Source of the DNA: Caenorhabditis elegans | Taxonomy: Eukaryota > Nematoda > Chromadorea > Rhabditida > Rhabditidae | Assembly: GCF_000002985.6 (NCBI RefSeq) | Contig: NC_003279.8 | Location: forward strand, 11,036,001 to 11,100,000 | Reading direction: 5' to 3' | DNA length: 64,000 nucleotides | Part shown: in pieces, positions 57,101 through 64,000 of the stretch | Position numbering within the stretch: position 1 is the first letter of the stretch | Layout: each line of letters starts with the position of its first letter | Position numbers and translations under genes: made by a program | The notes under the pieces: model-generated | What the model was told of the DNA's origin: nothing | The model's database searches: none | The model's input: the letters and a program-made list of their open reading frames with translations, nothing else

Positions 57101-58121
57101 TTTCGGTATCTCAATGATGAACCATCAAAATTTCACCAGCAGCAGCAGCAGCAGCGTGTGAAGATATGCAAAGTGAAAGTGGCCAAAGATGGCGAAAATT
57201 CAATCCACGTGAATTTCCAGAAGTCAAAATTGGGAAAATTTGACGAAAAATTCAATTTTGAGTCGTCAAGCGAAAATCGAAATTATTCACCGAAAAGTGG
57301 TGCCACGTGGCATTTTTGATGCTCAAATTGGAAATTTTGCAAAAAGTTCAAAATTTTCAGCCGAATTCGAAAATTTTAAGGTCGGAATGGTTTTTTCCCT
57401 CCAAAATCGCAAACATTCCCCAGAAATTCAAATTTCCAGCTAAAATGCCCATTTTTATCCAAATTGTCCAGGGGGAACCGCTAAAACAAAAATTTTGCGC
57501 ATTTTTTATGCACTTTTTCACGCAAAAGGTGTCAGAATGCCCCATGTCGGTTTGATCTACGAGAATAGCGGGAATTTAAATGCAGACTTCTCAACTGATT
57601 TTGCGCGGTTAAAAGTGTGCTGACGTCACATTTTTTGGAGAAAAAATTCCCGCATTTTTTGTAGGTCAAACCAACTGGCCCATGCTTTTTCGCATGAAAT
57701 TTGTAAATTTCAAGCCAAAAATGCCAATTTTAAACCATTTTTTCCCGTTAAAAAGTCCCCTCCCGAAAATTAAAAAAAAAAAAATGCAAAAAACTTACGA
57801 GAAATTATACATTGGATTACTCGGATCGTGAGCCTTAAAAGTCTCGAGAACCGTTCCAACCGGCGTATCCTCACTGATATTCTTCATCACAAAAACGTGA
57901 ATGTCCCGTGCACGGACTCCGCCGACAAGCGACGAAAACCGCGACTTGGCGACCGATGGCTCCAGTCCGAATGGCAACGAAAGGTCCGTAAACGCTTCCG
58001 CTCCGCCAATCAAGGTGCTCAGAACGAAGCAAAAGCCCAAAAGTGTCACCCAGAGCCTCTTAGAACTCCCAAAAATCACACAATTTCCCCTACTACTCCT
58101 ACCTTGCCGTGTCTCCGGCAT
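40372..58121 (-). CDS. hmr-1: Classical cadherin HMR-1, isoform A
   Basis: Ten exons on the minus strand: 57799-58121, 52412-52545, 51693-51852, 50726-50963, 47589-48065, 45585-46105, 44117-44798, 43052-43453, 41478-41960 and 40372-40623. All are GT-AG with matching phases; total 3,672 nt, 1,223 residues. A signal peptide lies at about residues 20-43 ([21 protein letters not shown]). Cadherin repeats follow with [32 protein letters not shown] and DLNDN. Then come the primitive-cadherin region, EGF ([12 protein letters not shown]), LamG, EGF ([11 protein letters not shown]), LamG and a Cys-rich segment. The membrane span is about 1082-1105 ([20 protein letters not shown]). The tail has a juxtamembrane p120-like site ([12 protein letters not shown]) and a C-terminal beta-catenin site ([15 protein letters not shown]...[12 protein letters not shown]). 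HMR-1 links epidermal junctions to HMP-2, HMP-1 and actin. The ATG at 58121 is chosen as the nearest before the signal peptide; an in-frame ATG at 58259 is possible. Confidence 0.95.
40624..41477. repeat. hmr-1 intron 9: AT-rich with GTAGTTTGTAGT motifs
   Basis: Contains GTAGTTTGTAGTTTGTAGTT at 40650 (three overlapping copies), TTTGTAGTTTATAGTCTG at 40948 and TTTGTAGTTTGTAGC at 41450, plus two GGCCACGCCCACTTTT units (41157 and 41232). No coding signal is seen. Confidence 0.65.
41990..42990. repeat. hmr-1 intron 8: inverted repeats of ACATGTGTGTAGTATTATAC type
   Basis: AT-rich sequence with many copies of ATGTATAATACGCATATAAT, ACAGATGTATAATA and their complements (TATTATACATCTGTACAAAA), alternating in direction, for example at 42010, 42060, 42110, 42335, 42395, 42450, 42600, 42655, 42770 and 42890. 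Pairs about 60-130 bp apart can form long stems. No gene is seen. Confidence 0.8.
43454..43634. repeat. AAAGCTCAATAATATTGTAGTTTGTAGTCT tandem motif in hmr-1 intron 7
   Basis: Five spaced copies of TTGTAGTTTGTAGTCTAAAG-like sequence, about 32 bp apart, at 43495-43635. These are tandem relatives of the loop sequence of the NOM1 intron satellite, here without the flanking stem. The array is interrupted by the MITE at 43635 and resumes after it (CTAAAGCTCTAAAATCTTGT at 44020). Confidence 0.75.
43635..44018. mobile_element. hAT-like MITE with 8-bp target duplication GTCTAAAG, in hmr-1 intron 7
   Basis: Begins CAGGGGTGTGCGGCAAATTT and ends AGATTTGCCGCACACCCCTG, with GTCTAAAG on both sides (43627-43634 and 44019-44026). 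Subterminal GCCGAGCTCGGCAAATTT palindromes appear near both ends. It interrupts the AAAGCTC tandem array, which proves insertion. Confidence 0.92.
44799..45584. repeat. hmr-1 intron 6: CGGCAAATTTCCATTTTTCTGG repeats
   Basis: 44860-45060 contains four or five imperfect units of TTTCGGCAAATTTCCATTTT and CGGCAAATCGGCATTTTGCC ending TTTGCCGCCCGTGCGTGTG. The remainder is AT-rich with no feature. Confidence 0.6.
46868..47335. mobile_element. Fold-back element in hmr-1 intron 5, intact palindrome
   Basis: The arms run GAGAATGCGTATTGCACAAA...CGCAGCGAAAACTACAATAA...GACATTGATATTCCATTTTC to a centre near 47085-47090 (AATTATTTCCGTG/CACGGAAATAATT) and back out in reverse complement to ATACGCATTCTTAGAATTTA. 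It is the parent of the truncated copy at 31870-32197. Confidence 0.85.
48935..49090. repeat. GCTTGAAGCTTGGAGCTTGA minisatellite
   Basis: About nine units of (GCTTGAAGCT)(T/G)GGA, 18-21 bp long, with small changes. Overlapping HindIII-like AAGCTT and AGCTT motifs recur throughout. It is non-coding and lies within hmr-1 intron 4. Confidence 0.85.
49895..49917. repeat. Homopolymer tract of 23 C
   Basis: Twenty-three consecutive C on the given strand, so 23 G in the hmr-1 transcript sense. It can form G-quadruplex DNA. It lies in hmr-1 intron 4. Confidence 0.95.
50165..50410. repeat. CTTTCAGCTTCCGGGCTTTC minisatellite
   Basis: About eleven diverged units of (CGGGCTTTC)(AGCTTC), 15-17 bp long. 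The three at 50255-50310 are nearly identical. Open frames across it ([12 protein letters not shown] repeats) are a consequence of the unit length, not a gene. Confidence 0.85.
51345..51435. repeat. TCACATTTTTATCGAAAAAG tandem repeat
   Basis: Four and a half units of 21 bp within hmr-1 intron 3 (50964-51692), which is otherwise T/A-rich with TTTTTGAAAAATTC-like motifs throughout. Confidence 0.85.
51853..52411. other. hmr-1 intron 2, AT-rich
   Basis: Only low-complexity A/T-rich sequence with recurrent AAATTTTGGAACAAATTTC-like phrases. I see no gene or element. Confidence 0.5.
52830..54725. repeat. AAACAACATGGTGCAATCGACC dispersed motif
   Basis: Copies at about 52833 (inverted), 53045, 53095, 53723, 53895 and 54713 of TGTTGAAACAACATGGTGCA with ATCGACCA. 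Three also carry AATAAACAGTG just before. The inverted copy at 52833 and the direct one at 53045 can pair across about 200 bp. Confidence 0.75.
54124..54164. repeat. (CTT)n microsatellite
   Basis: About thirteen CTT units without interruption, in hmr-1 intron 1. Confidence 0.95.
55455..55612. mobile_element. Fold-back MITE, GGTTTGATCTAC / GTAGATCAAGCC type
   Basis: Starts TCAGTGTCTCATTTCGGTTT, has GATCTACCAAAAATGCGGG on the left and CCCGCATTTTTTGTAGATCA on the right, and ends AATGGGACAGCCTGGCACC. The inner GTGCTGACGTCGCATT is also typical of this common C. elegans family. A second copy lies at 57525-57690. Confidence 0.8.
55812..55834. repeat. (CA)n microsatellite
   Basis: About eleven CA units in hmr-1 intron 1. 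Confidence 0.9.
56300..56780. repeat. TTTTTCGCTGTGCCTAGAAC tandem repeat, ~187-bp period
   Basis: GGACAGTTTTTCGCTGTGCC at about 56520 and GGACAGTTTTTCGCTGTGCG at about 56705 are embedded in matching 100-bp blocks (AGCACACAATTCTGGCTCAG; AACCGATTTTTC). A third, shorter match is at about 56345. Confidence 0.75.
57525..57690. mobile_element. Second copy of the GGTTTGATCTAC fold-back MITE
   Basis: GTGTCAGAATGCCCCATGTC, then GGTTTGATCTACGAGAATAG, CTGACGTCACATTTTTTGG and CCCGCATTTTTTGTAGGTCA. It lies about 100 bp from the donor of the HMR-1A first exon. Confidence 0.78.
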
Positions 58122-58332
58122 CCCGATCCGTTGCCGTGTATCGTCCAATGCTTGTTCCACGTGGCACGTCCTCTCGGACTCGGTGTTCTGTGGCTCCGTG
58201 AATGTGTGGCGCGTGGTCGTTGCGATCGACGAGTGCCACGTGCACCGCCGCTTCTGCATCGTGTCGACCGTCGGAAACTCGTATCCCGAGATGAAAACCG
58301 TCCCGTTGGGTGACGTCTTCGTAGTCCAGTGG
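58103..58332 (-). CDS. hmr-1: Upstream cadherin exon specific to HMR-1B (partial gene)
   Basis: This exon is read in a different frame from the HMR-1A start exon. It runs from a TTTCTAG acceptor (58333) to AG|GTAGGA at 58103/58102, 230 nt, phase 0 to phase 2. Translation shows cadherin hallmarks in order: PLDYED, LGIRVSDGRHDAEAAVHVAL, VDRNDHAP (the DxND linker), VREDVPRGTSIG and [11 protein letters not shown]. Its phase-2 end joins 52545 to give ...[13 protein letters not shown], a seamless cadherin repeat, as the HMR-1A first exon does (...[12 protein letters not shown]). It therefore belongs to the long neuronal isoform (HMR-1B, about 2,920 residues from memory), whose earlier exons lie right of the window across an intron longer than 5.6 kb. 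Its last 19 nt overlap the start of the HMR-1A coding exon. Confidence 0.85.
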
Positions 58333-59149
58333 CTAGAAATTTTGATTGGATGATGAAGAGAGAGAGGGGGGACCTTCTTCTTGATTTTTTTTGTGATTTT
58401 TTTGTTGTTGGGATTAGTAAGTTCTAAGGTTGGAATGACACTAAGGCTTTTTTATTGATATTCGCGGTGTTGTTGCAGTGAGTGTGCGGCTAGGCCGACT
58501 AGGTGGCGTTTGACGCAACTTCTACTGTAAAAAATGGACAATTTTAAGGAGAAATTCGAGGAAAAAGAGAAAAAAAAATCTCAAAAATTGAGAATATTGG
58601 CAAGTTTCTAGAAAAATTCAAAGAGAAGGTATAATGGAAAGTGCCAAAAAACAAAGCGGATTTGAGTGTGTTTAGATAAAAGTGAAAAATCGAAATTTGC
58701 ATAGAAAGTGAAATGGGATTTGGATATTTTTTTTGTGTGAAAAATTTCGGAGAACTTGAGAATTTACACTGTTAGTTTGAAGTCGGTGCCGTGAAAAGTT
58801 GGCGGGAAATAAGAAGGAAATATGGACGAAAATCCGGAAAATCACCTAAATTCCGGAAATTTTTGATTTGGAACGAAAATTACTTGAATCTAGAAAATTG
58901 AAGCTCAATCTTAAAATCTAGGAAAATAGCTAGGAAATTCGGATTTTAACTCAAAAATTTGAGCTTATCGAAAAAAAAAATCGAGAATCACTTGGGCTCA
59001 ATTTTAGCTACAATTCTGAGAAAAAAACTTAAGACCCAAAAGGAAAAAGAAAATTCTGTTAAAAACTGCTCAAAATTGGGGGGAAAACCTAGGGTTGAGC
59101 TTAGGAAGTTCGAGCTCAAAAATATGAAAACTTGAGTACAAAAGTTCAA

Positions 59150-59685
59150 AGAAATCGAAAAATCAGATAAAAACTCAAATTTCAGATAAAAGACCCAATA
59201 AAGATTAGACGAATAATAGGAAAATCTCTAAAAGTTGCTTGCAAAGTGCCATTTAAGTTAAAAATTTTGGGTAACAACCCTAAACTATATACTCTAGTTG
59301 ACCTAAATTCCAAATTGAAGTAAAAACCCATTAACTAGTAGAAAAACCACCTTAAAATGCTCTCGGATGAATAATAAATTGAGTGGATATTGGAAGTAAG
59401 TACGGGGAAAGAAACCAATTAGTATATCGAAAAATTAGATAAAAACTCAAATTTCGGCTGAAAACCACTAAAGAATACTAGAAAAATCTCTAAAAATTCA
59501 GGAATTTTGGTTAAACCTAATTTAAGTGCCTTTTACGTTCAAAATTTCGGGTAACAACCCTAAACTATATACTGTAGTTAACCTACTATCCAAATTGAAG
59601 AAAAAACCCATTAACTAGTAGGAAAAGTCCCCTAAAAAGGCTCTCGGATGAATAATAAATCGAGTGGATATTGGAAGTAAGTATA
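59150..59685. repeat. Tandem duplication, 280-bp offset
   Basis: 59150-59405 and 59430-59685 match: GTAACAACCCTAAACTATAT at 59271 and 59551, CCCATTAACTAGTAG, and CTCTCGGATGAATAATAAAT. Differences are scattered, so the duplication is not very recent. Confidence 0.85.
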
Positions 59686-61679
59686 AAAAGATGCAAAATG
59701 TCTTCAATCTCCATTTTCTTCTCCGAAAAACGCGGAGAGAGAGAGAATGTGTGTGTGCAAAGAGAGATACTACACGGGAGAGGATGCGCGCTTCCCCCTC
59801 TCACCACGTAGAGGTCGAATCCGAGAGACCGGAGACACAGAAAGCAACGAGAGATTGTCCGAAAACGAAGAGACGCAGAGACATCGACACAACGACCGGG
59901 CGGACACGCCTCTTCTCAAGGTAAGGGGAGACGAAGAGTTTCTGAGTTTCTCCGCCGCCGAAGCCGCGTAAGGTCCCCTTTGGACAGTCCAAGAGAGAGA
60001 GACCGAGAGACAAAGAGACTTAGATAAACCATACAAAAATGCACAGGTAACCACCCCCAGCTGGGGGACCCAACAACGACACCACTAATCGGTTTGGAGG
60101 CCGTTTTTTGCGCGGCGCACTGCAGACGAGTGAGAATGAGTTATACGGGGAGGAAGACATTATTGAGATGGATTGGCGGCTCTGGAGACGGCCGGTCAAA
60201 ACCAGTTGGAGAAATTGAGAAATGCGAAAATCTCAAGGGAAACAACTATTTACGACTTTTTTTGTAGGTCAAACTACAAAATTTGTAATTTTTCATTTTT
60301 TGTACTTAAAAATTAAAATTTTTACATGAAAATCAGTTTTTTTCCAATTTTTTGCTGAAAATTTCAGAAAAATCAGAAATAGTTTTTTGCATATTTTTGT
60401 AAATTGAACAAAAAACATTTACATTGAAAAAAAAGTGAAAATGTTAAAATTCATGAATTCCAAAAATCACGCAGAAATTTCTGAATTTTAACATTTTTTT
60501 CCAATTTTTTTTAGCACAAGACTGTCATTTTTCACAAAAATTTACACAATTTTCAGATTTTTTCCCTCAAAAATTCAAGTGAAAATAACAAAAGTTGGTA
60601 ATTTTATAGGAAAATTTAATTCAAACATTGGAAAATGTGAACTTCGGATAAAAAAGGATAAAATGTCTGCATTTTATCATTTTATCCCAATTTTTAAGTC
60701 CAAATTTCGCTAATTTTCAGAATTTCAGACAAGTTCCAGATTTTCAACTGAAAAAAATTCCGAATATTTTGAATTTTTGAGCATTTGGAGTTCTAGGAGC
60801 TCCAGCTGAGCTTAAACCTTGGCATTTTTCTAGCAGAGCTTGTATCACCCAGTAGCCTCACCGAGCTCAGTACAACGATTTTTAGGGTCAAAAATGCCGA
60901 AATTCGGAGGAAATCCAAATATTCCAAGAAACCTAGAAATCACGTTTCCTACCGATTTTCACCGAATTTTATGGTAAAAAATGCAAAAAAATCCGGGAAA
61001 TCGCTTTGGAATCCAGGAAATCCGGGAATTTCGGGATTCCTACCGATTTTCAGCGATTTTTATGCTTAAAATGCCAAAATTCGAGGAAATTCAGAAAATT
61101 CCAAGAAACCAAGAGCAGTCGTCGCCGACTACTCTCAAGTGCGGAGGGTCGAAAAGGTTTCGTAAAGTTTCCGTGAGAACCTGCCATTTTCTCACTTCTT
61201 CCATAAAGAAAGAGAAATAACCTCCCATAAAAGCTGGGGCGGAAATCGGAATCCTAGTAAAGATGCACTAAAAAACGTCGCCTTTTCCGCATCACCATCA
61301 ACAACGACAACAAAAAAAAAAAAAAAAAAAGGCTGTAATGCTTCTCTCTACTGCTTTTGACGGGTAAAAAAGTATAGGAAGAGGCGGAAAACGACATGTT
61401 GGAAAAGAGGAGAGAGAGAGGCGAATCTTGTTAGGAGACATCGTGCGTCGACAATGTCAGTAGTGAAGGGACCATAAACAGAGAGAGAGAGAGACAAAGA
61501 AACGATGATGAAAACCCAACAAAAACTAACTGAGAGCCGGAAAAAAGTTGAGCTTCACCCACTACAAGCTACAAAAAATTGAGCCGGACTGTGAAAAACG
61601 ACGCTTTTTGAACTTCAAAAAGCTATGGCGCAATCTGATTTTGTTCAAATTTTCGGGCTGTCAAAAATTGGGGAAAACA

Positions 61680-62340
61680 CACAATTTGCCTATTTGCCGG
61701 AATTGCTAATTTTTGAAAAATTGCCGGTTTGCCGAAAATTTGAAAAACCCAAATTGTCAGGAAATTTTGAAATTTGACATTTTTTTGCTTTGCCGAATTT
61801 CCGAAAATTTGACGATTTTGCGGAAATCTTCAGTATTGGCACATTGCCCTTTTTCCCAATTTGCCGCAAATTAATTTTCGGCAAATTTGGTTAATCGCCG
61901 AAAGTTTGAAAACCCGGCAAAGTTTGCCGGAAATTTTCAGTAGTATTTGCCGGTTTGCCAAATTTCCGAAAATTCTAAAACCCGACAATTTGACGGTTTG
62001 CCGGAAATTTTCAAATTTAACAAATTGCCGGTTTGCCAAATTTCCGAAAATTCGAAAACTAGACAATTTGACGAGTTGCCGGAAATCTTCAATTTCGACA
62101 AATTGCCGTTATGCTAATTTACCGGTTTGCCGAAAATTTTCCATTTTAGCATATGCCGGTTTGCCGAAAATTTGAAACCCCGGCAATTAGATGATTTGCC
62201 GGAAAATTTCAATTTTAATAAATTGCCGGTTTATCAAATTTGCAGAAATTTTGAAAATCCGGCAATTTGACGATTTGCCGGAATTTTTCTATTTTAACAA
62301 ATTGTCATTTTGCCAATTTGCCGGTTCGTCTTCAAAATCG
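61680..62340. repeat. TTGCCGGTTTGCCGAAAATT minisatellite
   Basis: About ten diverged units of 55-65 bp, each with CGGCAATTTGACGATTTGCC and GGAAATTTTCAATTTTGACA. It is related to the arrays at 25925 and 63830. It is not coding despite open frames. Confidence 0.82.
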
Positions 62341-62779
62341 TCAAAAAACCAGATTCCTTTGATGATTTCTCTACCGTCGGCATTTCTCTTTTTTTGCACC
62401 CACCGCCGCATAGTTAAAGGGTACTTTCCCCCTCCACCACAAGGCTGGTTACTACTATTTATTATCAAGTGGACACGGAGAAAGAGCACACCGGGAAAGG
62501 CTCGAGTGGATGAGCAGGAGCAGCACGCGTAAAAAGAGAGCCGCGCGGTAGAGCTCAACAGATATATATGAGGGCTCGAGCCGGAGAAAGAGAGAGAGAG
62601 AGAGAGCAACACGAGAAGAAGAAGACATTTTTTGCCTTGTTTGCGTGGTCACTCGCACTTAAGCGTGGACAACATCGTTACTCGGGAGCGAAAAAGCCGA
62701 GAAATGAGGCGTTTTTCTCGGAATGAGCTTCAAGATTCAGGTGGAATCGGGGATGGTTGGGCGATTTTGAAAAATTCAG

Positions 62780-63325
62780 GCAATTTCGGAAATTGCCGGT
62801 TTTGAAATTTTTGTTAAGTTCGGCAATTGCGGACTTTTTTTTTGAAATTTTCGCCATTTTCGGCAAATGTCGATTTTTGAAAAATTGGCCAATTTCGATA
62901 AATTGCCGGTTTTTAAAATTTTCTGTAATTGGCTGTTTCGGAAATTGCCGAATTTTGAAAAATTCGGGCAGTATCGAGTATTTCCGATTTTTTGATAAAT
63001 TAGGGCAATTTCGGAAATTGCCGATTTTTTTTTCTGGAATTTTTGGCAATTTGAAAATTGGCGATTTTTTAAAAATTCAGCCGATTATGGATATTGTCGA
63101 TTTTTTTCTTGAAATTTTCGGTAATTTTGAAAATTGGCGATTTTTGAAAAATTCGGAAATTTCCGAAACAGCCAATTACAGAAAATTTAAAAAACTGGCA
63201 ATTTATCGAAATTGGCCAATTTTTCAAAAATCGACATTTGCCGAAAATGGCGAAAATTTCAAAAAAAAAGTCCGCAATTGCCGAACTTAACAAAAATTTC
63301 AAAAACCGGCAATTTTGGAAAATTT
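62780..63325. repeat. Large inverted repeat, ~190-bp arms
   Basis: GGTTTTGAAATTTTTGTTAA, GTTCGGCAATTGCGGACTTT, TTGGCCAATTTCGATAAATT and TAATTGGCTGTTTCGGAAAT on the left reappear as complements in reverse order on the right (ATTTCCGAAACAGCCAATTA ... AAAGTCCGCAATTGCCGAAC ... TTTCAAAAACC). A spacer of about 170 bp holds two more TTGAAAATTGGCGATTTTT units. Confidence 0.85.
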
Positions 63326-63829
63326 TCGGCAGTTTCAAAAATTGCCGATTTTCGAAATTTTCGGCAACTCCGGCAATTACCGAAACTACCAAAATCCCGG
63401 GCTTGCCGGTCACTTCTGAGAGGAATCGTTGCGAGACCCAGCCACCCGGCAAACTCAAAGAAAACCAATTGGTCATCTTATAGGTGAGAAAAGTACTTCT
63501 TTCATCTTTTTTCCATTCTCCTCGTAAACGGGGGAGAAGAAACTAAAAAGAAAATTGAAAGTTCTTCCCCCTCTCCCCTTCATAATAAAATTGAGGGGGG
63601 CCTCGGAAACTCGAAAAGCGAGTGAGCAAACATACTTTTAGCAGGTCCCGACCTCAACCTACTTTGTATTCTAAATGGGCGGTGTAGGCACCATAAATAG
63701 CAAAAAAAAAGTGAGGGAATGAAAATTATAAAAGCGTAACGGGAATATTGGGTGTGAAATGGGTTAGCGACCTTGGGAAATTCCACAAAAAACTTCGGGT
63801 ATCGAGCCGGAAGTGGAATCAGGGAAACG

Positions 63830-64000
63830 ATTTTTTCCGGCAAATGGGCAAATTGCCGGAGATGACAATTTCCGGCAAATCAGCAAATTGCCGGAGTTGA
63901 AAATTTCCGGCAAATCGGCAAATCGTCAAACTGCCGGAATTGAAAATTTTCGGCAAATTGACAAATAGCCGGAATCGAAAATTTCTGGCAAACTGGCAAA
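63830..64000. repeat. CCGGCAAATCGGCAAATTGCCGGA minisatellite
   Basis: Four units of about 35 bp (GCCGGAGTTGAAAATTTCCG, GCAAATCGGCAAAT), continuing past the window end. It is the same family as 25925-26405 with GAAAATTT in place of TTAAATTT. Confidence 0.88.

Larger units (their letters stand above)
52546..57798. promoter_or_regulatory. hmr-1 intron 1 (5.25 kb), candidate regulatory region
   Basis: This large first intron of HMR-1A lies between the start exon and the rest of the gene. Much of it (53150-53700, 54170-55420, 55620-56320, 56900-57200) has ordinary base composition, unlike the smaller introns, as expected for enhancer-bearing intron DNA. It also contains simple repeats and fold-back elements listed separately. 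The regulatory role is an inference from size, position and composition. Confidence 0.4.
58333..64000. promoter_or_regulatory. hmr-1 upstream/intron region, probable HMR-1A promoter DNA
   Basis: No cadherin exon or other gene is recognised on either strand from here to the window end. For HMR-1B it is intron (phase 0); for HMR-1A it must hold the promoter. Candidate control DNA with normal composition and GA-rich tracts is at 59715-60180, 61100-61540 and 62370-62680. A pyrimidine-purine AGAGAGAGAG motif recurs in all three. The regulatory assignment is an inference. Confidence 0.4.

Noticed and set aside
58121..58259. Start of HMR-1A at the upstream in-frame ATG 58259
   Set aside because: It would bury the signal peptide about 66 residues inside the protein; 58121 gives a normal signal peptide and the expected 1,223 residues.
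57828..58353. Two plus-strand frames of 150-161 codons opposite the hmr-1 exons
   Set aside because: They mirror a conserved GC-richer cadherin exon on the other strand and show no domain of their own.
58333..64000. Search for further HMR-1B cadherin exons upstream
   Set aside because: No DxND, LDRE/LDYE or AxDxD motif found in any minus-strand frame; the next exon must lie beyond the window.
1..64000. tRNA, rRNA or snRNA genes
   Set aside because: I saw no tRNA A/B box pair with a cloverleaf or other recognisable RNA gene, but a by-eye scan is not exhaustive; a tRNAscan-SE and Rfam run would decide.

Overview
The window is nematode nuclear DNA and is almost certainly Caenorhabditis elegans. 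Evidence: short exons with TTTTCAG acceptors and GTAAG-like donors, trans-splice acceptors a few bases before start codons, AT-rich introns, and many fold-back and minisatellite families typical of that genome. The ten exons I assembled for the large minus-strand gene sum to exactly 1,223 codons plus a stop. That is the length I recall for C. elegans HMR-1A, the worm classical cadherin.

Layout. (1) 0.6-2.8 kb, minus strand: 5' three exons of a KIN17-type DNA/RNA-binding protein; its C-terminal part lies left of the window. (2) 2.8-3.06 kb: a 242-bp divergent promoter with a trans-splice acceptor on each side. (3) 3.06-16.4 kb, plus strand: a 16-exon gene for an 819-residue NOM1/Sgd1-type nucleolar MIF4G-MA3 protein. 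Its large introns consist mostly of a diverged ~220-bp tandem unit carrying a GGTTGAGGCT...AGCCTCAACC hairpin. (4) 16.4-39.7 kb: accessory DNA rich in fold-back elements. It holds a weak multi-exon gene candidate with an acidic 15-bp repeat (23.2-25.6 kb), a broken CR1-like LINE (27.4-29.5 kb) joined to an inverted copy of the hmr-1 3' UTR, a ~162-bp satellite, a scrambled partial copy of hmr-1 exons and introns (31.2-33.0 kb), a small RGG-box gene (33.4-34.0 kb) and hAT-like MITEs with 8-bp target duplications. (5) 39.8-58.3 kb, minus strand: hmr-1, with all HMR-1A coding exons and one upstream HMR-1B exon. (6) 58.3-64 kb: an intron or upstream region of hmr-1 with GA-rich tracts, tandem duplications and GCCGG-type minisatellites.

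The conserved genes are unrelated housekeeping (KIN17, NOM1) and adhesion (HMR-1) functions; no pathway links them beyond the shared KIN17/NOM1 promoter. The most interesting signals are these. HMR-1A's start codon is nested out of frame inside an HMR-1B exon, and the two isoforms carry alternative first halves of the same cadherin repeat. Non-collinear hmr-1 copies include one open, splice-competent exon. A hairpin satellite has built the NOM1 introns. A hAT-like MITE family shows clean 8-bp duplications.
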